Counted from the first letter of the stretch, positions 6,634 to 14,596 are shown. The stretch is DNA of 20,322 bases from an uncultured Treponema sp. (GCA_937902445.1 CALELJ010000192.1:1-20322), one strand, 5' to 3'. Made by a program: numbers and translations. The notes: a model not told the origin generated them from the letters alone.

Positions 6634-8727
6634 ATGAAAAGAAAAATTTCATTGAAGGTCAAGCTTCTGACAGTGATTGTTGGTCTCATTGTCATCTGTA
6701 CAATGGTACAGGGTACTCTCATAAAAAGAATCGCTGATGAGTCGTTGAATGAGGCTGTAATAAAGGCAGTTGTCACGATGACGGACAAAGTTGCCAACGA
6801 GTTTTACATTCGCAATACAGAGGAACTTAGATCGCTGCATAACATTGCCAGCCTTGAGTTCATGACTGATGAAAATCTTTCTACGGAACAGAAATGTGCC
6901 CAGCTTGTTAAAATTGCACAGAACAGCAACGGAAGATATTTCAACTTCGCCTATTATGGTCCAGACGGCCTCACCTATATTCCTGAACGTCCGGGACAGC
7001 CTATCGATCTTTCGGACAGGGCATATTTTAAGATTCCGATGACAGGCAAGGATTATATCGGCGATCCATTTGTCAACAACGTTACAGGACAGTACACAAT
7101 GTTCTATGGTGTTCCTGTAATGAAAAACGGAAAAGTGCTGGGCGTAATCACAAGTGTAAACAATGGTAATTTCATCGATAAGATAACAGAAGGTATTGAT
7201 GTTGGCGGCGGAATCCATCCGGGCGTAATGAATATGAAAACCGGACAGACCATCGGAAATTCAAATACGGAAACAGAAAAGGGAAACAACATAAAGGATC
7301 TTGATCCGGAAACTGAACTTGCCAAAGTTCTCGCAAATGCATTCAGCGGAAAAACCGGAGTCGATGTGTTTACCGACCATGTGCTTAAAAAGAAAATGAT
7401 TGCAAGCTACAAACCTGTGGGTGATGAAAGCGGATGGTTTGTTTTCTGTGCCGCTCCATACGATTTCTATTTTGGATCGATTGAAAGACTGAATAAAATT
7501 CTCATGGTCATTCTTCTTGCTTCCATTGCAGTGGGTGCTGTTGTCGGTATTCTTTGCGTATCCAGTCTCATCAAGCCGCTTTTCTACGTAAAGAATTCCA
7601 TTGCGGAAATTGCCACTGGGCACGCAGACCTTACAAGCCGAATCACACAGTCCTCCAACGATGAAGTCGGTGAGGTTGTTGAAGGTTTTAATACCTTCGT
7701 CGAGAAACTTCAGGTCATTATGACCCAGTTGAAGAATTCAAAGGATGAACTCACTGATTCAGGAACCAATCTGGTAAACAGTGCGGAAGAAACAAGTTCC
7801 TCAATTACTGAAATTATTGCAAACATAGAGTCCGTTCACAATCAGATCGGAACACAGAGCAACAGCGTTACTGAGACTGCAGGTGCGGTCAATGAGATTG
7901 CTTCAAACATCGAATCCCTTGAGCGCATGATTGAAAACCAGAGTCTTGGAATTTCTCAGGCCTCATCGTCTGTTGAACAGATGATTGGAAACATCCGTTC
8001 CGTCAATGCCTCTGTTGAAAGAATGGCTTCTTCTTTTGAAAATCTTTCATCAAGTGCAAATTCCGGGGCTCAGATCCAGCTTGATGTAAATGAAAGAATC
8101 GAAAAGATCAAGCTTCAAAGTGAAACACTGCAGGCTGCAAACATTGCCATTTCTGCGATTGCGGCACAGACAAATCTTCTTGCCATGAATGCTGCCATCG
8201 AGGCGGCCCATGCTGGTGAAGCAGGAAAGGGATTCTCCGTCGTTGCCGATGAAATCCGTAAACTCTCAGAGACTTCTTCAGCCCAGTCAAAGACTATCGG
8301 TGATGAACTTACAAGCATCCGGGAATCAATCGACAGCGTAGTTGAAGCTTCAAACAAATCGAGCCACGCATTCCAGAATGTTGCTGGCAAAATCAATGAG
8401 ACGGATGAAATTGTCCGCCAGATTAAGGCTGCCATGGAAGAACAGACTCAGGGATCACAGCAGATAAATGATGCCCTTCATTCCATGAATGACAGTACTC
8501 TGGAAGTCAAGAATGCATCCCGTGAAATGTCTGAAGGTAACAGGCAGATTCTTGCTGAGGTAAAGAATCTTCAGGATGCCACTGAGGCTATGAAAACCAG
8601 CATGGAAGAAATGTCTATTGGTGCAAAGAAAATCAATGAGACAGGAGTTGTGCTTTCAGATATCTCTGCAAACATGAAGGATTCCATCGAAAAGATTGGT
8701 GATGAGATAGATCAATTTAAGGTCTGA
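6634..8727 (+). CDS. Methyl-accepting chemotaxis protein with periplasmic Cache-type sensor
   Basis: A 697-residue transmembrane chemoreceptor. Residues 9-30 form the first membrane helix and about 288-311 (MVILLASIAVGAVVGILC) the second. Between them lies a periplasmic double-Cache-like domain, with DLSDRAYFKIPMTG and DYIGDPFVNNVTGQYTMFYGVPV at about residues 125-165. A HAMP domain follows at about 312-365, then a long coiled-coil signalling domain. Its conserved tip, QTNLLAMNAAIEAAHAGEAG, starts at about residue 512 and contacts CheA and CheW in known receptors. Many Glu-Glu/Gln pairs in the coiled coil could be methylation sites, and there is no C-terminal CheR-binding pentapeptide. The ligand cannot be read; Cache domains of this type commonly sense amino acids, organic acids or amines. 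The gene is monocistronic with its own promoter. Confidence 0.95.
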   Translation: MKRKISLKVKLLTVIVGLIVICTMVQGTLIKRIADESLNEAVIKAVVTMTDKVANEFYIRNTEELRSLHNIASLEFMTDENLSTEQKCAQLVKIAQNSNGRYFNFAYYGPDGLTYIPERPGQPIDLSDRAYFKIPMTGKDYIGDPFVNNVTGQYTMFYGVPVMKNGKVLGVITSVNNGNFIDKITEGIDVGGGIHPGVMNMKTGQTIGNSNTETEKGNNIKDLDPETELAKVLANAFSGKTGVDVFTDHVLKKKMIASYKPVGDESGWFVFCAAPYDFYFGSIERLNKILMVILLASIAVGAVVGILCVSSLIKPLFYVKNSIAEIATGHADLTSRITQSSNDEVGEVVEGFNTFVEKLQVIMTQLKNSKDELTDSGTNLVNSAEETSSSITEIIANIESVHNQIGTQSNSVTETAGAVNEIASNIESLERMIENQSLGISQASSSVEQMIGNIRSVNASVERMASSFENLSSSANSGAQIQLDVNERIEKIKLQSETLQAANIAISAIAAQTNLLAMNAAIEAAHAGEAGKGFSVVADEIRKLSETSSAQSKTIGDELTSIRESIDSVVEASNKSSHAFQNVAGKINETDEIVRQIKAAMEEQTQGSQQINDALHSMNDSTLEVKNASREMSEGNRQILAEVKNLQDATEAMKTSMEEMSIGAKKINETGVVLSDISANMKDSIEKIGDEIDQFKV

Positions 8728-8737
8728 GAAATTGTTT

Positions 8738-8885
8738 AAGGGCTGTCCAATAAGTATATCTCAGGGTGGTTGAGCTTGTCGAAACCTCCATATTTAGTGG
8801 TCTGGTCATTTCGACAGGCGGCTTTATGGAAGCTTCGCTGCCATATGCAATGACCATAGAAAAAAATACTTTTGGGACAGCCCTT
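8738..8885. mobile_element. MITE-like element with 20-bp terminal inverted repeats
   Basis: The left end AAGGGCTGTCCAATAAGTAT (8738-8757) and the inverse of the right end (8866-8885) match at 17 of 20 positions, with GGGCTGTCC perfect. The interior has no convincing gene. It holds the REP-like core TGAGCTTGTCGAA (8771-8783), a partial inverse TTTCGACAGG (8809-8818), and a nested hairpin TGGTCATT (8803-8810)/AATGACCA (8849-8856) with GGCGGC/GCTGCC inside it. GGGCTGTCC-type ends resemble insertion-sequence termini, so a non-autonomous remnant is plausible. No clear target-site duplication is visible. The T run at 8884-8890 after the right arm means the transcript could also act as a terminator for the receptor gene. 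Confidence 0.55.
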
Positions 8886-8915
8886 TTTTTACTTAGTGCT
8901 AAACTCTGTTTTCTC

Positions 8916-8924
8916 TGCTATAAT
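8916..8924 (+). promoter_or_regulatory. Extended -10 promoter of the thyX-like gene
   Basis: TGC-TATAAT is a perfect -10 with the TGn extension, and it lacks a good -35. Transcription would begin at about 8930-8932, only two to four bases before the ATG at 8934, which implies a leaderless mRNA. It lies just outside the MITE-like element. Confidence 0.65.
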
Positions 8925-8933
8925 AGTAGAACT

Positions 8934-9626
8934 ATGATCACAATCTTACCTGAAACAACTAAAAATCCAATTACAAAAATCGGTCTCATGGCAGGTGTCT
9001 GCTGGAACGGAGACACTACAGATCCTGAAAAAAACTATAAGCGCGGAATGGACTGCATCCTTTGCGAACACGGAAGAACTTTTGAATATCCTGATGTGGA
9101 AATGGTAATCGACGGATATTCCGCACGATGCATCCGTGAATGGTATACGCATATTGCTGGAGGCCCGACACGCCTTCAATCGTCTACAAGATATGTAAAA
9201 TGGGAAGGGGAAAGCTTTGCCGACAATTTTGTTGTTCCGCCTAGCGTGGAAAAAGCCGGGGCAGACAAAGCAGCTTCCGACGCCCTTGAGAATTTCCAGA
9301 AATCCTTCATGACTCTTCTTTCCGCAATGGAAAATGCCGGAGTCCCAAAAGAAGACATCGCCATGTTCTATCCACTTGGAATGAAAACAAAAATCGTGGA
9401 CAAACGCAACATGAGAAACCTGGTTGAAATGTCACACCAGCGCCTGTGCACAAGAGCCTATTGGGAATATAGAAAGCTTATGAAAGATATCTGTGATGCC
9501 CTTTCCGCCTACAGTGAGGAATGGAAGTGGATCGTAGACAATCTAATGAAACCAAAATGCGAGGTCTATGGATTCTGCAAGGAAAAGAAATCCTGTGGCC
9601 GTCGTCCAAAAAAAGAATCCTGTTAA
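8934..9626 (+). CDS. thyX: ThyX-like flavin-dependent thymidylate synthase, divergent
   Basis: A 230-residue protein I place in the Thy1/ThyX family, which makes dTMP from dUMP using FAD, NADPH and methylene-tetrahydrofolate. Supporting features are EHGRTFEYPDVEMVIDGYSARCIREWYTH (about residues 40-68) and the following TRLQSSTRYV, which align with the ThyX region QWFRHR...NELSGRYS. The RHR part of the signature appears as Thr-His-Ile and the spacing is two residues longer, so flavin or nucleotide contacts may differ. I recall this variant in Firmicutes-type homologues. Another conserved-looking block, YPLGMKTKIVDKRNMRNLVEMSHQRLC, contains the C-terminal ThyX-like Arg-rich helix. The tail is Cys-rich (Cys at KPKC, GFC, KSC and the end). 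The frame is open upstream to 8766, but that part lies in the MITE-like repeat. The ATG at 8934 gives the family-like MITILPETT start, although no Shine-Dalgarno precedes it. First gene of a likely four-gene operon. Confidence 0.72.
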   Translation: MITILPETTKNPITKIGLMAGVCWNGDTTDPEKNYKRGMDCILCEHGRTFEYPDVEMVIDGYSARCIREWYTHIAGGPTRLQSSTRYVKWEGESFADNFVVPPSVEKAGADKAASDALENFQKSFMTLLSAMENAGVPKEDIAMFYPLGMKTKIVDKRNMRNLVEMSHQRLCTRAYWEYRKLMKDICDALSAYSEEWKWIVDNLMKPKCEVYGFCKEKKSCGRRPKKESC

Positions 9627-9638
9627 TTGAGGTGATTT

Positions 9639-11390
9639 ATGAAACAACTTATGCTTGGTAATGCAGCACTTGCCCGTGGATTCTATGAGGCAGGCTGCAA
9701 GGTGTTCTCAAGCTACCCCGGAACACCAAGTACGGAAATTACAGAAGAAGCCGCAAAATACAAAGAGATTTACTGTGAGTGGGCACCTAACGAAAAGGTT
9801 GCCGTTGAATCTGCCCACGGTGCGAGCCTTGGTGGTGTCCGTGCCGCAAGCGCAATGAAACATGTTGGACTTAACGTTGCCGCCGATCCTCTCTTTACCA
9901 TTTCCTACCAGGGCCTCAATGCGGGTCTTGTAATCGTAGTTGCCGACGATCCTGCCTTCCATTCGTCACAGAATGAACAGGACAGCCGCCATTACGCCAT
10001 AGCTGCAAAAGTTCCTATGCTTGAACCAAGTGACAGCCAGGAATGTCTGGATTTCGTCAAGACTGCCTATGAGATTTCTGACAGATTCAATACTCCGGTT
10101 TTCATCAGGACATGTACACGTGTTGCCCACAGCCAGAGTGTTGTGGAAACCGGTGACCGTGTGGAAGTTCCGCAGGTGCCTTATGTGAAGGATCAGATGA
10201 AAGTCATGATGACAAAGGCCGTAAAACTTGCCCACGACAGGGTAGAGCAGCGCACATCCGACCTTGCTGAATGGGCATGCACAAGCGGAATCAACCGCAT
10301 TGAAATGGGCGGAACAAAACTGGGCATCATTGCTGACAGCACAAGCTACCAGTATGCAAAGGAAGTCTTTGGCGATGAAGTTTCCATTTTGAAAATCGGA
10401 ATGGTCTATCCTCTTCCTGAAAAGATGATCCGCGACTTTGCTTCCAGAGTCGATGAGCTTTACATCATGGAAGAACTTGATCCAATCATTGAGACTTTCG
10501 TCAAATCCCTTGGAATCAGTTGCCACGGAAAAGATAAATTTCCTATCTGCGGTGAGTTCAGCCAGAATCTTGTACGCAAGGTGATGGGAAAAAATGTCCC
10601 GGAAACATATTCGATTTCTTCAGACGGAACTGTGGATATTCCGCCCAGGCCTCCTGTGATGTGTGCAGGTTGTCCTCACCGTGGAATTTTCTACCAGCTG
10701 AAGAAAAACAACTGCAATGTCTACGGCGACATTGGATGTTATACCCTTGGTGCGGTTGCTCCACTTAACGCCATGGACCTGAACGTCTGCATGGGTGCAA
10801 GCTGCTCCGGGCTCCACGGTTTCAACAAGGCCATGGGAAAGGATGGCGAAAAGAATTCCGTGGCAGTCATCGGTGACAGTACCTTCATGCATTCTGGTAT
10901 GACGGGCCTTTCTACGATTGCCTACAACGGAACAAATTCAACTGTCATAATTCTTGATAATTCAATTACAGGCATGACAGGCCATCAGCAGAATCCTACT
11001 ACTGGAAAAAATCTTTATGGTGATCCGGCAAGCAAGGTTGATCTTGAGGCCCTCTGCCGTGCTCTAGGTATCAACCGCGTCAATGTTGTCGATCCCTACG
11101 ATCTTGCTGCTGTCGAAAAGATGCTCAAGGAAGAACTTGCTGCGGAAGAGCCAAGCGTGATCATAAGCCGCCGTCCATGCGTAATGATCAAAGGCATCAA
11201 GCACAATCCGCCACTTGAAATTGAAAATGAAAAATGCAAAGGATGTAAAAGCTGCATGAAGATTGGATGTCCTGCCATTGCCTTCAACAAGGAAACGAAG
11301 AAAGCAAGCATTGATTCCACACTTTGTGTCGGATGCAACGTCTGCAAGCAGCTTTGTTCTTTTGATGCAATTACAGGAGGAGCAGAATGA
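9639..11390 (+). CDS. iorA: Indolepyruvate:ferredoxin oxidoreductase, alpha subunit
   Basis: A 583-residue thiamine-diphosphate enzyme subunit. With IorB it oxidatively decarboxylates aryl pyruvates (indole-, phenyl-, hydroxyphenylpyruvate) to aryl-acetyl-CoA and passes electrons to ferredoxin. The N-terminal pyrimidine-binding domain starts GNAALARGFYEAGCKVFSSYPGTPSTEI. The diphosphate-binding domain has CAGCPHRG (about residues 341-348), GDIGCYTLG, and GDSTFMHSG with LDNSITGMTGHQ (about 409-450). The C-terminus carries two 4Fe-4S motifs, at Cys533/536/539/544 and Cys563/566/569/573, arranged as usual for IorA. GAGGTGA precedes the ATG. The gene follows thyX by 12 nt and overlaps iorB by 4 nt (ATGA), so translation is probably coupled. 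Cytoplasmic, oxygen-sensitive enzyme typical of anaerobes using amino acids. Confidence 0.96.
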   Translation: MKQLMLGNAALARGFYEAGCKVFSSYPGTPSTEITEEAAKYKEIYCEWAPNEKVAVESAHGASLGGVRAASAMKHVGLNVAADPLFTISYQGLNAGLVIVVADDPAFHSSQNEQDSRHYAIAAKVPMLEPSDSQECLDFVKTAYEISDRFNTPVFIRTCTRVAHSQSVVETGDRVEVPQVPYVKDQMKVMMTKAVKLAHDRVEQRTSDLAEWACTSGINRIEMGGTKLGIIADSTSYQYAKEVFGDEVSILKIGMVYPLPEKMIRDFASRVDELYIMEELDPIIETFVKSLGISCHGKDKFPICGEFSQNLVRKVMGKNVPETYSISSDGTVDIPPRPPVMCAGCPHRGIFYQLKKNNCNVYGDIGCYTLGAVAPLNAMDLNVCMGASCSGLHGFNKAMGKDGEKNSVAVIGDSTFMHSGMTGLSTIAYNGTNSTVIILDNSITGMTGHQQNPTTGKNLYGDPASKVDLEALCRALGINRVNVVDPYDLAAVEKMLKEELAAEEPSVIISRRPCVMIKGIKHNPPLEIENEKCKGCKSCMKIGCPAIAFNKETKKASIDSTLCVGCNVCKQLCSFDAITGGAE

Positions 11391-11953
11391 ATATCATGAT
11401 TGTTGGAGTCGGCGGCCAGGGAACTCTTCTTGCTTCCAAACTGCTGGGATATGTGCTTCTCAATGAAGGTCACGACGTCAAGGTTTCTGAAGTCCACGGA
11501 ATGAGCCAGCGCGGTGGAAGTGTTGTCACATATGTGCGCTTTGGAAAAAAAATATATTCGCCTGTAATAGACAGGGGAGAGGCAGACATAATCCTTTCCT
11601 TTGAACAGCTTGAATCGGCTCGCTGGTTTGAATTCCTTAAAAAGGACGGTCTTGTAATCACCAACACACAGCGCCTTAATCCTATGCCAGTAATCACAGG
11701 TGCTGCGGAATATCCTGAAGGACTCGTTGAAAAGATGAAGGCAGCAGGTGCGAAAGTTGTCGCTGAAGATTTCCTTTCTGCCGCAACAAAAGCCGGAAGT
11801 TCAAAGGCAGTGAACATCGCCTTGCTTGGATGTCTTTCAAAATACTTTGCCGAAATTCCAAAAGAAAAATGGGATGCTGCCATTGATGCGGTCGTTCCGG
11901 AAAAATTCCGCCAGCTCAACCACAAGGCTTTCGACTACGGAAGGGAAATATGA
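11387..11953 (+). CDS. iorB: Indolepyruvate:ferredoxin oxidoreductase, beta subunit
   Basis: A 188-residue partner of IorA, homologous to the gamma domain of other 2-oxoacid:ferredoxin oxidoreductases. The N-terminal GVGGQGTLLASKLLG is a glycine-rich nucleotide-type loop, followed by the hallmark SEVHGMSQRGGSVVTYVRFG (about residues 34-53). The remainder (DIILSFEQLESARW, ITNTQRLNP, NIALLGCLSKYF) matches the family pattern and its usual length. The start overlaps the iorA stop, and its own stop overlaps the deacetylase start, so all three should be made together. Confidence 0.95.
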   Translation: MNIMIVGVGGQGTLLASKLLGYVLLNEGHDVKVSEVHGMSQRGGSVVTYVRFGKKIYSPVIDRGEADIILSFEQLESARWFEFLKKDGLVITNTQRLNPMPVITGAAEYPEGLVEKMKAAGAKVVAEDFLSAATKAGSSKAVNIALLGCLSKYFAEIPKEKWDAAIDAVVPEKFRQLNHKAFDYGREI

Positions 11954-12579
11954 GCTCTTTCTGTTCCCTTACTTTTGATGACGGCCCTAATCTTACAACA
12001 AGCATCCGTATGATGGACGTGCTTGAAAAGCATGGCGTGAGAGGTTCTTTCTTTGTCTGCGGAAAAAATATCAATGAAGAAACAAGGGCTGTAATGCTGA
12101 GGGCACAGTCTCTTGGCTGTACGATCGAAAACCATTCCTGGTCCCACAGCCACATGACTGAACTTTCTGCGGAAGAAATCAGGGACGAGTTTGAACGCAC
12201 TTCAGATCTCATAGAAAAGACAACAGGACGCCGCCCGGAATTTTTCCGTGCACCGTACATCGATGCCGATGAGAAGGTTTTTTCTTCGGTTCCTGTTCCG
12301 TTCATCGAAGGAGAAAACTGCGAGGACTGGGTTGCTGAAGTGGATGCGGATACCCGTTATGAACGTATCATTTCAACCATAAACAATGGCTCCATACTTC
12401 TTCTCCATGATTTTGAAGGAAACGATGCTACCGTTGAATGCATCGACCGTCTCATTCCTGTGCTCAAGGAACGTGGTTTTGAATTTTTCACCGCGCCAGA
12501 AATCTTCAGTAAGCTTGGAGTCGATCCGGAAAGACACGGCCATCAGTGGAAAAATGTTTTGCGGGACAAGCAGCTTTGA
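11950..12579 (+). CDS. Polysaccharide deacetylase (NodB-fold, carbohydrate esterase 4-like), apparently cytoplasmic
   Basis: A 209-residue protein with the complete set of NodB motifs: LTFDDGP (residues 7-13, Asp10-Asp11 as base and metal ligand), HSWSH (about 63-67, metal His pair), RAPY (about 98-101), the Asp-Trp pair (about 118-119), and LLHD (about 144-147). Known members remove N- or O-acetyl groups from chitin oligosaccharides, peptidoglycan or xylan; some act on small amides. There is no signal peptide or membrane helix, and the catalytic domain starts at residue 5. The protein is therefore probably intracellular and may act on a soluble substrate rather than the cell wall (inference). 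The start codon overlaps the iorB stop as ATGA, making it the last gene of the Ior operon. Confidence 0.88.
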   Translation: MSSFCSLTFDDGPNLTTSIRMMDVLEKHGVRGSFFVCGKNINEETRAVMLRAQSLGCTIENHSWSHSHMTELSAEEIRDEFERTSDLIEKTTGRRPEFFRAPYIDADEKVFSSVPVPFIEGENCEDWVAEVDADTRYERIISTINNGSILLLHDFEGNDATVECIDRLIPVLKERGFEFFTAPEIFSKLGVDPERHGHQWKNVLRDKQL

Positions 12580-12604
12580 TAGAAGTGGAATCGAAAAATC
12601 ATAT

Positions 12605-12633
12605 TTGCCTTTTTGAAACCCATGATGTAAAAT
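12605..12633 (+). promoter_or_regulatory. Promoter of the REC-like/ATPase/cNMP gene
   Basis: TTGCCT (12605-12610), a 17-bp spacer ending in TG, and TAAAAT (12628-12633). The likely start is near 12640. GGAG at 12660-12663 stands six bases before the ATG at 12670. The regulator can thus be expressed apart from the Ior operon. Confidence 0.65.
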
Positions 12634-12669
12634 TAAATGAAATGTTTATTTTAAAAACTGGAGCCGTTC

Positions 12670-13983
12670 ATGAAGAAAATTCTTACCGCATCGACCAATC
12701 CTGTTGTAATTGACACAGTCAGAAAAGCATGCAGAACATATGCCGCATATTTTTCCGCTGAAGTTTTCGGAGCAACGGAACCTGTCATAAGTTACATCAA
12801 TTACGAAATTCCGGAAATAAAGGTTCTGGACTACACATCCGAGGAAATCCGCTGCGAAGAAATTCTTGAAGCCATCAAAAGCGATGCATGGCTCCACTAT
12901 GGCGGAATCATCGCCGTCTGTTCAGGTACACGCCAGGTTGAGGCCCTTGAGGAACTTAAGGACAACAACATGATTGCCATTCTTACGGTCCAGAATTTCA
13001 AGACCCATTTTACACGTGTCCTCAGAATCCTGTGGCAGAATCAGCAGTTCCTTTTCAACCGCGGAATGCAGGACATCATCGGAGGAATGGAAAACGGTTC
13101 CTTCAACTGTTCCAACGATCCGATGGACATTCGTTTCTATACAAACTTTCTTGTAAGCTATCTCTACAATACAAACAGAATTTCAGCTGACGACAGATAC
13201 AAGCTTCAGATGACGTTGATGGAATTCCTTACAAACGCTCTTGAACACGGAAACCTTGGAATCACCTACGAGGACAAGACAAAATGGCTTTCAAGCGGAA
13301 AGGATATTCTTCAGCTTATCGCCCAGAGAAATACAGACCCAAGATACAGGGAACGAAGAATCCATATCAGCTATACGATCGGCAAGACAAAGTCGACTTT
13401 TAAAATCAAGGATGACGGCGATGGTTTTGACTGGCGCAAGTTTATCGATGCTGAGATTACGGAAGATTTCCATGGACGCGGAATTGCGTTGAGCCGTGAT
13501 CTTGTTCAGCGCGTGTCCTACAACGAGAAGGGCAATGAGGTTTCTTTTGAAGTTCCGACAATCAGGAACCAGGTAAATACAATTCCAGGAATCATGGAAC
13601 CTTTTGCGACAATCGAATACAAGAACAAGGATATTGTCTGCCGTGAGAATGAAGTTTCAAGCGACCTGTACTTCATTGTTTCCGGACGCTTTGCGGTTTA
13701 TGTCGGTAAGAAACTTGCAGCCGTACTTACTCCAAATGACATGTTCATCGGTGAAATGGCATTCCTTTTGAACGACCGCCGTACTGCAACCGTTCTTGCC
13801 GTTGGTGACTGCCGTCTCATCAAGATTCCAAAGACTGCGTTCCTTACACTCATCAGAAAAAATCCTCACTACGGAATCTTCCTGAGCAAGATGCTTGCCC
13901 TTAGGCTTCAGCGTCAGACAAAGAGCGTCGTCGATCTGCAGAAGCGTCTGTCGGCAATCGAGAACCTTGATATTCTGGACTGA
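12670..13983 (+). CDS. Three-domain regulator: receiver-like, GHKL ATPase and cyclic-nucleotide-binding domains
   Basis: A 437-residue soluble protein. Residues 1-115 look like a CheY-type receiver: Asp54 in KVLDY sits where the phosphorylated Asp should be. However, the acidic pair after strand 1 is missing (TASTNP), and the strand-5 Lys is replaced (TVQNF), so phosphorylation is doubtful. Residues about 150-300 form a GHKL ATPase like anti-sigma kinases: N-box with Asn189, Glu192 and His193, then DDGDGF (248-253) and HGRGIAL (268-274). No His-phosphorylation helix is evident. Residues about 308-420 are a cNMP-binding beta-roll with FIGEMAFLLNDRRTATV, which keeps the Glu and Arg of the phosphate-binding cassette. 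The ATPase may be an RsbW-like kinase controlled by a nucleotide (inference). No helix-turn-helix is seen. The 3' end meets the convergent phosphatase gene with only 4 bp between. Confidence 0.85.
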   Translation: MKKILTASTNPVVIDTVRKACRTYAAYFSAEVFGATEPVISYINYEIPEIKVLDYTSEEIRCEEILEAIKSDAWLHYGGIIAVCSGTRQVEALEELKDNNMIAILTVQNFKTHFTRVLRILWQNQQFLFNRGMQDIIGGMENGSFNCSNDPMDIRFYTNFLVSYLYNTNRISADDRYKLQMTLMEFLTNALEHGNLGITYEDKTKWLSSGKDILQLIAQRNTDPRYRERRIHISYTIGKTKSTFKIKDDGDGFDWRKFIDAEITEDFHGRGIALSRDLVQRVSYNEKGNEVSFEVPTIRNQVNTIPGIMEPFATIEYKNKDIVCRENEVSSDLYFIVSGRFAVYVGKKLAAVLTPNDMFIGEMAFLLNDRRTATVLAVGDCRLIKIPKTAFLTLIRKNPHYGIFLSKMLALRLQRQTKSVVDLQKRLSAIENLDILD

Positions 13984-13987
13984 GGTT

Positions 13988-14578
13988 TTATTTTCTAAGC
14001 CAGATTTTTCCGTCGTAGGTGAAAACCGTGGCCTGGCAGTTTTGCTGGAGTCCCGGTCCCCAGAAGTCGGATTTTGTTCTGTTTTCAAGGTAGCACATGA
14101 TGGCGCTGTTCAAGGCTCCGTGTGCCACCAGAAGAATTTTTCCTGCGCTTTCGTGCTGTGGTTCTATTTCCTGCTGGATGAAATTTTTTGTCCGCTCAAA
14201 AAGCTGTTCCAGTGATTCTCCTTTTTCAGGCGGAACATAGTCTCCCGGTCTGTTGAAGAAAGGAAAGTAAGGGCTGTCGGGCTTGTCCCAGTCGGCATAG
14301 AAAGCACCTTCCTCAATACCAAAGGAGATTTCCTTGAGCCTCTGGTCGATGATGATGTCAGTGTCATTAAGTCCACGGATTATTTCCGCCGTTTTTTTTG
14401 CCCTCTGCAATGGCGAGCTGTATATCCTGTCAAAAGTGATGTTGGCTGAAAGAAGCTGGTCATGAAGAGTTTCAGCTGCCTCAATGCCTTCTTCTGCAAG
14501 TTCAATGTCTATGCTGCCCTGGAGTCTGCGTTCCTTGTTCCAGATTGTCTTCCCGTGTCTTACGATGTAAAGTTCCAT
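13988..14578 (-). CDS. Histidine phosphatase, phosphoglycerate mutase-like family
   Basis: A 196-residue enzyme of the branch-1 histidine phosphatase superfamily. The N-terminal YIVRHGKTIWN holds the catalytic His8 in the RHG motif, with IYSSPLQRAKKTAEII at about residues 52-67. An acidic LKEISFGIEEG (about 81-91) supplies the expected proton donor. VAHGALNS near residue 150 holds the second catalytic His. Length and motifs fit CobC/PhoE/GpmB-type phosphatases; the substrate could be a sugar phosphate, nucleotide or cobalamin intermediate, and nothing nearby decides. It is the last gene of a minus-strand group, 18 nt after the methyltransferase, with AGGAAAA as a probable ribosome site. Confidence 0.9.
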   Translation of the reverse strand: MELYIVRHGKTIWNKERRLQGSIDIELAEEGIEAAETLHDQLLSANITFDRIYSSPLQRAKKTAEIIRGLNDTDIIIDQRLKEISFGIEEGAFYADWDKPDSPYFPFFNRPGDYVPPEKGESLEQLFERTKNFIQQEIEPQHESAGKILLVAHGALNSAIMCYLENRTKSDFWGPGLQQNCQATVFTYDGKIWLRK

Positions 14579-14596
14579 TTTTTTTATTTTCCTGTT

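Noticed and set aside
6649..7218. 189-residue antisense frame inside the chemoreceptor gene
   Set aside because: It mirrors the real coding frame, has no domain pattern and no ribosome site.
8728..8890. Target-site duplication flanking the MITE-like element
   Set aside because: The flanks (GTTT side and T-run side) share only T-rich sequence; no convincing direct repeat could be defined.
8766..8933. Upstream extension of the thyX-like reading frame (56 extra residues)
   Set aside because: It lies mostly in the inverted-repeat element and across the promoter -10, and has no homologue-like sequence; the ATG at 8934 gives the family-like N-terminus.
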